Source: a virus
Direction: 5' to 3' (one strand)
Virus record (IMG/VR): IMGVR_UViG_3300050821_013652
Span: 1 to 41,991 of that record
Length of the DNA: 41,991 nucleotides
Made by a program: the position numbers and the translations under genes. Shown in pieces: positions 19,596 to 25,892 of the stretch. Positions within the stretch are counted from its first letter, which is position 1. Each line of letters opens with the position of its first letter. The notes under the pieces are model-generated. The model searched no databases, was not told the origin of the DNA, and worked only from the letters and a program-made list of their open reading frames with translations.

Positions 19596-22500
19596 ATGTC
19601 GATTACAACTTCTGGGAATTTGGGTTAACAAAAGTGGCCCAAGTAAAATCTTCTCTGATAGACTTGGAACTCGCAGCGTAAAGTCGGCGACAACAAGGGG
19701 CAAGATTATGGAAAATGAACTAAAGATGAAATTTATAGACCCGCAAGAGCCAAGCCACGAAGGGTTGCACTATAGAATGTGGGTTTCTAAAGAAGAGGTT
19801 TTAAAAGATTTTCCTAATCAGCCTGAACGTAGCAAGCGAGAAGACTTTTGTAATCATGAATGGACAGGAATTCCAACAACCGAGGAAGCTTGGTGTATGA
19901 AGTGTGGAATTGAAACCCATGAATTACAAAAGATGCGGTGCTCTGAACATTGTGGAAACACAGTGAGGGAAGTGCAATAGGCTTCCTCGCCAACTGTCCG
20001 GAAATTCCAGATAGTTGGTCACAAAAGTAACAGAAATGCCTTTAATATTACAGTCGCTTGCGCCTGCGATGCTTTACACCCCAACTCCCACAATGAACTA
20101 TATTCTGGTTTGCGACAAGGTGTCGATGCCAGTAAACGGTGGAACGACTTGCCGCTTTATGCGACCAAGAGCGCTCCAACCTCCAACCATAAATTGTGTG
20201 GTTGTAAAATCTTCTCTGATAGACTTGGAACTCGCAGCGTAAAGTCGGCGACAACAAGGGGCAAGATTATATGATGAAGTTAATTTCTATATGTCACAAG
20301 TGCATGGCGACGAAAGAAGATTGTAATACAAATTGGTTAACAGTGATGGATGATGGTTCCATACCAGTTAGATCGATTCTGCTTTGTCCTGAATGCAGAA
20401 AAAATAGAAGTTATATTGATTCGTTTTATCAGCCTGAACGTAGCAAGCGAGAAGACTTTTGTTTGACTAAATTGGCAGATCAATACATCGAAGAGTGGGA
20501 ACCTCTTCCTTTTTGCAGACATGCGGAAAGTGAAGAATTTTATATCAAAGGTGTATATGACTTTTCTGACTGGCTAAAACAAAAGATGCGGTGCTCTGAA
20601 CACGATGGAAACATCGTGAGGGATAAGTAGAGAAAGTCCCCGCCTAGATGTTTGTAGTCTAGGTCACAAAAGTAACAGAAATAGACAGTTGGGAAATAGC
20701 GGGATTGACCCTCCTGCACAGGTTCCACAGCGCGATATTATAGATGCGCAAATGGCTTTTTTCGGTTTTGTTAAATTAACTGTGCCGAAAGATAATTACT
20801 TAGTTGCAGAAAGACAGGCTGCATAATTAACGAACAAGTAATTTTACAGGATTTATTTTAATTGGTCCTGTATAAATCAGACCTAATTGACTTGGACCCC
20901 TAACCCGAAAGGTATGGAAACAAGGGCCAAGGTATTAAGAAGTTTTACAGTGTGGCAAATGGCGAACACGAGCATTGAGTTTACGAATTTCGGCGATACA
21001 GTCTTCTCGGAGGGTTTGTTCCTCCAGGGTGATCTCGCGGTTTCCTCTTCCCAAATTCAGGGGAAAGGATTCTCTGAACTTGATAATCAATTCGCAGTGC
21101 CTTTTCTTTATAATCAAATAGGGCAAAATCTGCCGACAAATATCAAGCAGTCTATGTCCGGTAACGACCCATTCATAACAGTCTCTTTTAAAGAGTTTGT
21201 CTCTGGTTTCCTTAAATGCTGCGGAACAAGTTCCTGCAAACGTTTCTTGAAGCCATTGGAAAAGGCGAATGTCTGTATTAGAAACCTTAAGGACGCATCG
21301 ATAATGGCCATTTTTATAACCATCATTGGGTTTGTTTTTAAGCTTGCAGGCATGGAAGCACCCTTCTCCATCGACAATTCCGGCAAGATAGGCCAATTTG
21401 ATAGGATCGTGAATTTTTGGAATATAAAGATTTCTGTGTTTGTGATCTTTGTTAATGAATTTTTTCATAAATTCTTCTTTCATATGTTCACTAGACAGTA
21501 TACACATGAGACGAATTTAATACCAGGCTGACAGACTAAGGCGGTCAGACACCTTAATAACAGGTGAAGCGATAGTCGGGTCTTCCGAGGAAACCGGAAG
21601 AGGTAGGCAGAAATGACCTATCCCCCAGCAATGGGAGTAACAATTCGCAAGAAGGCGTTCTCGCCTGGGTCTCTGAGAGACTTGCAGTTGCGATGCGCCA
21701 AGCTGAAGACTTGATCCTCCGCGACTACATTGTATCGGCAGCGTCCGAAATCAATGCAGGTGGTGGTGCCAACGGTAGAATTGTTGCCGTTGTAAAATCT
21801 TCTCTGATAGACTTGAAACTCGCAGCGTAAAGACGGCGACAACAAGGGGCAAGATTATGGGACGTGAAAATTACAGAGCATATAGTGAACGTGATAAAGA
21901 ATGTTTATATAAACAAGATATGCAAGAACAAATCATGGAATATAATCAGCCTGAACGTAGCAAGCGAGAAGACTTATCAGGTTGTTCCAATTGTAAAGGA
22001 TTAGAAGAGGCTTGTGAGAATTGCTTTTCGCAAGACGGGTTCTGTCCAAATTGTGGACGATCGATAAGATGCGGTGCTCTGAACACGATGGAAACATCGT
22101 GAGGGATAAGTAGAGAAAGTCCCCGCCTAGATGTTTGTAGTCTAGGTCACAAAAGTAACAGATAGGACAACCCAACTAACCTTGGGGTCTCCGATTTTAG
22201 CCTTTTGGCTGCAACTTTGGATACCAACAATGCTCAGAAGTTTCTTTCTGGCGTTGAAGGATCTTTGAAGTTCGGTACAGGTCCAGTGCGCTCGTCCTAT
22301 TTCATGCTGTCCTCTACGGAGTTACAGCCTGACTTCGACGCGCTTACAGGTGAAGGCTTTCTTTCTATATGGAATTACGGTAGAATTGTTGCCGTAAAAA
22401 AATCTTGGGTAATTGACTTGGAGTTCCTCGCCGCGTAATGTGGACGGATAATAAGGGGCAAGATTATGAAGAATTTAGGAACGATAAGAAATGTTACAAC

Positions 22501-23027
22501 ATGGCAGATGGAAGAATCGGACATTCCTAAGATTCCGATGCCCATTCGTTCTGACATCCTACATGATCAGCCTGAACGACTAAATCCTGAGACCCCCACA
22601 AGGGGATGCGATAGTCTGAACTCTATGGAGACATAGAGAGGGAGATCCGAAGAGGTTTCCCCGCCTGGATGTTTGTAGTCTAGGTCACAAAAGTAACAGA
22701 ATGCACAACACCGACGCACTCCCAACGGAGTACGGCAACGTTTTCAACATCCGTATTTTAACCAGCTCAGAAGCTCCGGTTGCACGCGGTGCATCCATGA
22801 ACGGAAGAGATGTTTATTATAATACTGTTGTTGGAAAACAAGCTATTACGCACATTAACCAGGATGGTTATTCGATGAATTTAATTTATCGAGATCCTTA
22901 TTATTCTGGAATGTTAGCGCAAAATGCTACCTTGGCTGTCAAATTTGCACAGGCTCAAGCGCTTACCCAAGACACTGCTATTCGAAATTCTCTTTCGACT
23001 CGTGGTGGAAACTTTGTAGCGGCATAA
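19596..23027 (+). CDS. Major capsid protein, six exons split by five group I introns, 328 aa
   Basis: Exons: 19596-19625, 20039-20190, 20685-20783, 21611-21776, 22166-22381, 22704-23027. Joined length is 987 bases, one open frame of 328 codons plus stop. The spliced protein reads like a P22/N4-type coat protein: MSITTSGNLG^PLILQSLAPA, LQPPT(I)^QLGNSGIDPP, NAGGGANG^DNPTNLGVSD, FGTGPVRSSYFML, LSIWNYG^HNTDALPTEYG (carets are introns). It builds the icosahedral shell. Unspliced mRNA would stop at once after codon 10 (TAA), so coat synthesis depends on splicing. Junctions 1, 2, 4 and 5 are well supported by P1, P10, terminal G and phase; junction 3 (20783/21611) is less certain (alternative 20766/21603). 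Confidence 0.88.
19626..20038 (+). mobile_element. Group I intron 1 (413 nt)
   Basis: P1: exon ATTTGGGT pairs with intron GCCCAAGT (19637-19644), with U.G at the splice site. P7: GTAGCA (19829-19834) with TGCTC (19939-19943). P8: CTTTTGTAAT with ATTACAAAAG. P9: ATTGTG-GAAA-CACAGT, a GNRA loop. A further stem CCAACT/AGTTGG precedes the end. It ends with G at 20038. The block 19643-19709 is base-identical to 20204-20270 of intron 2. Carries the 90-aa ORF at 19708. Confidence 0.85.
19708..19980 (+). CDS. Intron 1-encoded small ORF, 90 aa
   Basis: ATG follows AAGGGG at the position used in all four sister introns. The frame runs through P7, the P8 loop and P9. QPERSKRED and MRCSEH are translations of the ribozyme core, not protein homology. 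The intron-specific part in the P8 loop codes HEWTGIPTTEEAWCMKCG, with a CxxC pair. Either a real small zinc-type protein or a non-functional open frame. Confidence 0.4.
   Translation: MENELKMKFIDPQEPSHEGLHYRMWVSKEEVLKDFPNQPERSKREDFCNHEWTGIPTTEEAWCMKCGIETHELQKMRCSEHCGNTVREVQ
20039..20190 (+). other. Capsid gene exon 2
   Basis: Codes PLILQSLAPAMLYTPTPTMN through LQPPT plus two bases of the next codon. Typical coat N-terminal arm with LVCDKVSMPVNGGTTCRFMR. The frame runs on into intron 2 and stops at 20240-20242, giving a false C-terminal extension. Confidence 0.85.
20191..20684 (+). mobile_element. Group I intron 2 (494 nt)
   Basis: P1: CAACCAT pairs with GTGGTTG, 7 bp with terminal U.G. P10: 3' exon ACAGTT pairs with AATTGT directly before the guide. 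P7: GTAGCA (20440-20445) with TGCTC (20592-20596). P8: CTTTTGTTT/AAACAAAAG. P9: CACGATG-GAAA-CATCGTG. The last 100 bases (from 20585) are identical over 95 nt to intron 4. Contains a 119-aa ORF with two Cys pairs. Confidence 0.88.
20271..20630 (+). CDS. Intron 2-encoded zinc-ribbon-like ORF, 119 aa
   Basis: Starts ATGATG after AAGGGG. The part before P7 codes ISICHKCMATKED ... LLCPECRKN, two CxxC pairs in zinc-ribbon spacing. The P8-loop part codes FCRHAESEEFYIKGVYDFSD. The shared QPERSKRED and QKMRCSEH pieces are intron core. Longest of the four sister ORFs. Confidence 0.45.
   Translation: MMKLISICHKCMATKEDCNTNWLTVMDDGSIPVRSILLCPECRKNRSYIDSFYQPERSKREDFCLTKLADQYIEEWEPLPFCRHAESEEFYIKGVYDFSDWLKQKMRCSEHDGNIVRDK
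20685..20783 (+). other. Capsid gene exon 3
   Basis: Completes the Ile codon (AT+A), then QLGNSGIDPPAQVPQRDIID AQMAFFGFVKLT plus two bases. The 3' boundary is chosen because it restores VKLTVNDLSPS; ending at 20766 is the alternative. Confidence 0.65.
20784..21610 (+). mobile_element. Group I intron 3 with antisense homing endonuclease (827 nt)
   Basis: Core elements: P7 GACTA (21534-21538) with TAGTC (21573-21577); P8 CACCT-TAATAAC-AGGTG; P9 CTTCCG...CGGAAG. A 5' helix AATTACTT/AAGTAATT fits P2. It lacks the sequence blocks of the other four introns. Boundaries: with exon end CTGT^ the guide would be GCAG, and the spliced frame is best. A stronger P1 (TTTTCGGT/GCCGAAAG) would put the 5' site at 20766. 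The endonuclease gene lies on the opposite strand between the 5' helices and P7. Confidence 0.75.
20935..21507 (-). CDS. LAGLIDADG homing endonuclease in intron 3, 190 aa
   Basis: A single LAGLIDADG motif in LAYLAGIVDGEGCF (residues 38-51, with the metal-binding acidic pair D-G-E-G), then the usual beta-sheet region (GHYRCVLKVSNTDIRLFQWL; CYEWVVTGHRLLDICRQILP YLIIKKRHCELIIKF). One motif means it should act as a homodimer. It would cut intron-less coat genes and drive homing of intron 3. It lies antisense to the capsid gene. Starts at 21483 and 21468 are also possible; no clear ribosome site was found. Confidence 0.85.
   Translation of the reverse strand: MCILSSEHMKEEFMKKFINKDHKHRNLYIPKIHDPIKLAYLAGIVDGEGCFHACKLKNKPNDGYKNGHYRCVLKVSNTDIRLFQWLQETFAGTCSAAFKETRDKLFKRDCYEWVVTGHRLLDICRQILPYLIIKKRHCELIIKFRESFPLNLGRGNREITLEEQTLREDCIAEIRKLNARVRHLPHCKTS
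21611..21776 (+). other. Capsid gene exon 4
   Basis: Completes a Val codon (GT+A), then NDLSPSNGSNNSQEGVLAWV and the conserved SERLAVAMRQAEDLILRDY helix, ending GGGANG. The 3' end is fixed by the P1 helix of intron 4. Confidence 0.75.
21777..22165 (+). mobile_element. Group I intron 4 (389 nt)
   Basis: P1: AACGGT pairs with GCCGTT (6 bp, terminal U.G). P10: exon GACAA pairs with TTGTT next to the guide. P7: GTAGCA (21957-21962) with TGCTC (22075-22079). P8: CTTATC/GATAAG. P9: CACGATG-GAAA-CATCGTG. Ends at G 22165. Phase 0 joining gives GANG-DNPT, the conserved coat motif. Contains an 81-aa Cys-rich ORF. Confidence 0.9.
21857..22102 (+). CDS. Intron 4-encoded Cys-rich ORF, 81 aa
   Basis: Same start context (AAGGGGCAAGATTATG). 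The P8 loop codes GCSNCKGLEEACENCFSQDG followed by FCPNCGR: three CxxC pairs, stronger than in the sister ORFs. QPERSKRED and the last residues derive from the ribozyme core. The frame after P8 differs from introns 1 and 2, so the C-terminus diverges (RCGALNTMETS). Confidence 0.45.
   Translation: MGRENYRAYSERDKECLYKQDMQEQIMEYNQPERSKREDLSGCSNCKGLEEACENCFSQDGFCPNCGRSIRCGALNTMETS
22166..22381 (+). other. Capsid gene exon 5
   Basis: 72 codons, DNPTNLGVSDFSLLAATLDT to FLSIWNYG. Contains FGTGPVRSSYF, a hallmark of this coat family. Both boundaries fit P1/P10 pairing. Confidence 0.88.
22382..22703 (+). mobile_element. Group I intron 5 (322 nt, shortest)
   Basis: P1: TACGGT pairs with GCCGTA (the loop AGAATTGTT is identical to intron 4). 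P10: exon ACAA pairs with TTGT. P7: GACTA (22578-22582) with TAGTC (22612-22616). P8: CCCC-ACAA-GGGG region. P9: TCTATG-GAGA-CATAGA, a GNRA loop. Last stem CCTGGA/TCTAGG. Ends at G 22703. A compact core without large loop insertions but still with a 56-codon open frame. Confidence 0.9.
22466..22636 (+). CDS. Intron 5-encoded open frame, 56 aa
   Basis: Begins at the same ATG as the other three (after AAGGGGCAAGATT) and ends in P9. MKNLGTIRNVTTWQMEESDI has no Cys pair. Conserved start but no domain; may be a remnant. Confidence 0.3.
   Translation: MKNLGTIRNVTTWQMEESDIPKIPMPIRSDILHDQPERLNPETPTRGCDSLNSMET
22704..23027 (+). other. Capsid gene exon 6, C-terminal third
   Basis: HNTDALPTEYGNVFNIRILT through VARGASMNGRDVYYN, QDGYSMNLIYRDPYYSGMLA and the end STRGGNFVAA. 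An ATG at 22701 lies three bases inside intron 5 and is not expected to be the true start. Confidence 0.88.
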
Positions 23028-23037
23028 GGAGGACACA

Positions 23038-24129
23038 ATGGCTGAATATAGCAGATTGGCCTCTGGCCAAGTTACATCGACGGGTGGCAATACAGCGGTA
23101 ATCCTTCCGTTTCTCCCTACTTTCATCGAAATCTCTAACTCCACTCGGGCAGTTGCTGCGTCTGGAGTGACTAGAGCTTGGTGGGAACGGGACATGGGAC
23201 AAGGAGCTGCTTTTGTCGTTACTACTGGATCCGGACCTGCTGATGGCACTTCTTTTATTAGTGCTTCAACGGGTGGTGGTTTTAGTACATTTCAGGGTGG
23301 AATCGCCCTGCAATATGGCGCTCAAAAACAGATTATCGGCGCAACTGCCGCTAATCCCATCGTTTTTAACGTCACAGCGCACGGATATGTTGTTGGAAAT
23401 GTGGTTACATTCCAAGGACTGTTCCAGTCGGCCACAACTGGTATGCCGCAAATTGCGGGAATTCCTTTTGTGGTGAGTGCCGTGGGAGATGCTGATCACT
23501 TTTCGGTCGTATGGCCAGGATCGGGAGGCAACTACACTGCACTATCTGGATCTCCAACGGGAGCTTTTGTTAAACAGATTCTTTATCCGAATCTATATGC
23601 TCCTGGAGTATCTTTTATTGAAGCTATTACTACTGGTGCAACAACTACTGTTGTTACCACGGCTCCAAATAATTTTGTTGTAGGACAGCAAATTGCATTT
23701 AGAATTCCATCGGCTTGGGGTACTTCGCAGCTCAATTCGCTGCCAAATATTCTCATTCCAGGATCTCCTAATTACGGATTCGTGACTTCTGTCACCAACT
23801 CGACTACATTTGTATGTAATATTAATTCAACTGGTTATACAGCATTCAACACAAATCAAACTGTTGCTTCTGTTTTGGCTGGTGGTTTTAACTTTCCTCA
23901 AGTGTTGGCGGTAGGCGATGCAAATTCTGGTTCATTGCTGACAAACTTCATTGCTCCTTCTTTCTATAACGGAAGAAGTTCAAGCGCAGTTCAGTCGATC
24001 AATGGTCCGGCAATTGCTGGCGCTTATTGCAATAATACCAGTATGGGCTTCATAATTGGAGCTTCCGTTTCTGGAAGTTCTAGTGATAGTATTTTCTGGA
24101 ATGCTTACATGATGGATTATAACGCTTAG
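23038..24129 (+). CDS. Virion protein with FCCH-like beta domains, 363 aa
   Basis: AAGGAGGACACA before the ATG, ten bases after the capsid stop. Two beta-rich repeats of the E1-FCCH-like type seen in phage structural proteins: HGYVVGNVVTFQGLF ... FVVSAVGDADHFSVV and NNFVVGQQIAFRIPSAWGTS QLN ... VTNSTTFVCNINSTGYTAF. The second repeat is homologous to the protein at 24850. The C-terminus (SINGPAIAGAYCNNTSMGFI) may fold apart. Likely a head-decoration or head-associated protein by position. Confidence 0.65.
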   Translation: MAEYSRLASGQVTSTGGNTAVILPFLPTFIEISNSTRAVAASGVTRAWWERDMGQGAAFVVTTGSGPADGTSFISASTGGGFSTFQGGIALQYGAQKQIIGATAANPIVFNVTAHGYVVGNVVTFQGLFQSATTGMPQIAGIPFVVSAVGDADHFSVVWPGSGGNYTALSGSPTGAFVKQILYPNLYAPGVSFIEAITTGATTTVVTTAPNNFVVGQQIAFRIPSAWGTSQLNSLPNILIPGSPNYGFVTSVTNSTTFVCNINSTGYTAFNTNQTVASVLAGGFNFPQVLAVGDANSGSLLTNFIAPSFYNGRSSSAVQSINGPAIAGAYCNNTSMGFIIGASVSGSSSDSIFWNAYMMDYNA

Positions 24130-24136
24130 AGTAATG

Positions 24137-24214
24137 GCGAAGTGCCTAGGTTCAGCTTCGCAAGTGATGCTTAAAACGCATTGCGCAGGGTCGCTAGGGG
24201 TTAATACCTCTAGC
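24137..24214 (+). other. Hairpin cluster after the coat-associated gene
   Basis: Three stems in a row: GCGAAG/CTTCGC (24137-24161), ATGC/GCAT, and GCTAGGGGT-TAAT-ACCTCTAGC (24193-24214, 9 bp with one G.U on the plus strand). A TTTT follows only after ten more bases, so this is at best a weak plus-strand terminator. The last stem overlaps the end of the minus-strand gene at 24194. Confidence 0.4.
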
Positions 24215-24805
24215 CTCTCCCTGTTTTATCCGACTTTTCAGAAAAAAAGTGATTTTTTCTACTTCTTCTTGGGTAAATGTTCGTCCAGAACAGATTTTCA
24301 TAATATAATCACAAAAATCTACTCCATGTGAGTACATACCAACCTTGAGCCCAAGGCCTTGTAATCGTTCCTCTAACTCTCTAAGAGACTTTCGACCCGC
24401 GTTCCTATATCTTAAAAACTCGGTCGGAGACATGATAAGTATATCTCTCAAAAATAATATATCATTATTAATTAGCACATTGGTAGTTCTACAGATTAAA
24501 CGCATGTCCTCTACTTTCAATTCAGATATGTCCGTGTCGGTAATAATTTTGTTGCCTTTTCTTTGTTCATCAAATTTTTTTAAGTACAAAAAACCTTTTT
24601 TTAAAAGATTATTGATTCGGCTCCCTGTTACTCCCTGCGTGCGACCAATTTGAACGCAGTTTTTACCACGAACAAAATAATCGTTCAAAATTAGTTTTAT
24701 TCTAGGAGGAATTTTTTCATTTTTTAAGAAATCATTCCCCTGCAAAAGTTCCCTCAAATTGTCTAGGCCGTCAAAAAATTTTATAAATCCCTGTATTGTA
24801 TCCAT
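24194..24805 (-). CDS. Sigma region-4-like HTH fused to RNAP alpha-CTD, 203 aa
   Basis: Residues ~32-77 (IPPRIKLILNDYFVRGKNCV QIGRTQGVTGSRINNLLKKG) look like sigma-70 region 4, the domain that reads the -35 box. Residues ~95-157 are an alpha-subunit C-terminal domain. E. coli alpha R265, N268, G296, K298, S299 and E302 correspond without gaps to R106, N109, G137, K139, S140 and E143 (CRTTN; NAGRKSLRE). A third part (DYIMKICSGRTFTQEEVEKI) ends the protein. It probably binds promoter DNA and redirects host RNA polymerase (inference). It stands alone on the minus strand between two head genes. Confidence 0.8.
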   Translation of the reverse strand: MDTIQGFIKFFDGLDNLRELLQGNDFLKNEKIPPRIKLILNDYFVRGKNCVQIGRTQGVTGSRINNLLKKGFLYLKKFDEQRKGNKIITDTDISELKVEDMRLICRTTNVLINNDILFLRDILIMSPTEFLRYRNAGRKSLRELEERLQGLGLKVGMYSHGVDFCDYIMKICSGRTFTQEEVEKITFFLKSRIKQGEARGINP

Positions 24806-24849
24806 ACGAATTCTAGCAAATTAAAATAATTAATGTTATTTGCCGAAAT

Positions 24850-25278
24850 ATGACTACTACGTATTTCGGACCCCCACGGCCTGCATACAGCAATCCGCCG
24901 ATCAATCCTCAGTATTTCCAGCCGTCTCGGTTTGTTATCAGCGAGATAGCCCTGGGGCCAACTACGCTTGTCACAACATCAGTCAATCATAACTACGTCA
25001 TAGGACAACTCGTTCGTTTGTTCATTCAACCTACCTACGGCACCTACCAGTTGAACGAAGTCTTAGGCTACGTCATCGCTATCCCCACAGCGACTCAGAT
25101 CACTTTAAACATCAATTCAACCGGCTTTAACGCCTTCATCCCATCGCCTAGTTACGGTCCCACGCTTCCCCAAGTCGTGGCCGTCGGCGATAGCGGATCG
25201 GGCATTATCAGCCTTACAGGAAGATCGGTCCCCTCTACCGCGATTCCTGGAAGTTTCATAAACATATCACCCCTATAG
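24850..25278 (+). CDS. Small virion protein with FCCH-like domain, 142 aa
   Basis: Shares with the second repeat of the 363-aa protein the series NYVIGQLVRLFIQPTYGTYQ LNEVLGYVIA, TQITLNINSTGFNAF, LPQVVAVGDSGSG. N-terminus is Pro-rich (FGPPRPAYSNPPINPQYFQP). No Shine-Dalgarno is visible; an AT-rich stretch lies just upstream. More G+C-rich in its first 150 bases than its neighbours. Probably a second copy of the head-associated domain. Confidence 0.6.
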   Translation: MTTTYFGPPRPAYSNPPINPQYFQPSRFVISEIALGPTTLVTTSVNHNYVIGQLVRLFIQPTYGTYQLNEVLGYVIAIPTATQITLNINSTGFNAFIPSPSYGPTLPQVVAVGDSGSGIISLTGRSVPSTAIPGSFINISPL

Positions 25279-25283
25279 GAATT

Positions 25284-25892
25284 ATGGCAAGACCAAAAGT
25301 AAATAGCGCATCTGAGCAAGAGTTAGACAAGGTTCAGGAAAAGTTTGAAAGTTTCGAGAAGGAAGTCAAGTCCATGACGATGGATCGGCTTAATGAAGCT
25401 CCGGTGGAAAGTTCCGAACCGCAGACTAAAATGTCCTCTAAAGAATTCAGAGAAGCTCCAGAAATATATTTAAAGCCTACTAAAACAATTCACTCTGGTC
25501 CTGCTCCAAAGTCGGGAAAGATGACTGACATTTTCAATGAGAAGTTCAGGAAGGAGTGGGAATACGATAAGCAATATGTTCGATTCATCGCCGAGAATCA
25601 TGAAATCATCGGAGAGGCAATCCCAATGTGGACTAAACCGTATCAAGGAATTCCTGCTGAATTTTGGGAAGTTCCCGCCAACAAACCAGTGTGGGGGCCA
25701 AGACATCTGGCTGAGAAGCTAAAAAGATGCTGTTATCACAGACTGGTCATGAATGATCACAAAGTGGTTGAGCATGGAATGGGAGGAGCTATGGTAGGTG
25801 CGATTGTTGCGGATACAACTAAACATCGTTTAGATGCCCAATCGGCTCCGAAAACTCAAGTTTCATTTCATCGAAAAGTGAGTAACTTCTAA
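25284..25892 (+). CDS. Conserved virion-associated protein, 202 aa
   Basis: N-terminal half is charged and helical (SEQELDKVQEKFESFEKEVK). The second half is a folded block with EYDKQYVRFIAENHEIIGEA, MWTKPYQGIPAEFWEVP and KPVWGPRHLAEKLKRCCYHR, a pattern seen in phage structural clusters between coat and connector genes. Its stop overlaps the next start (TAATG). Function unknown. Confidence 0.55.
   Translation: MARPKVNSASEQELDKVQEKFESFEKEVKSMTMDRLNEAPVESSEPQTKMSSKEFREAPEIYLKPTKTIHSGPAPKSGKMTDIFNEKFRKEWEYDKQYVRFIAENHEIIGEAIPMWTKPYQGIPAEFWEVPANKPVWGPRHLAEKLKRCCYHRLVMNDHKVVEHGMGGAMVGAIVADTTKHRLDAQSAPKTQVSFHRKVSNF

Noticed and set aside
20191-20242. Shared C-terminal peptide VKSSLIDLELAA after several exons
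   Set aside because: It is translation of the conserved intron 5' part (stop inside the intron) and is removed by splicing.
20887-21531. Long plus-strand open frame in intron 3
   Set aside because: It is the antisense shadow of the LAGLIDADG gene; no ribosome site and no domain.
22701-23027. A separate 108-aa capsid-like gene starting at ATG 22701
   Set aside because: The ATG lies in the last three bases of intron 5; the protein is the C-terminal exon of the split coat gene.
24130-24850. Idea that the genes at 23038 and 24850 are one gene split by an insertion with the sigma4/alpha-CTD gene
   Set aside because: Each has its own start, its own C-terminus and a full copy of the shared domain; duplication explains it better.
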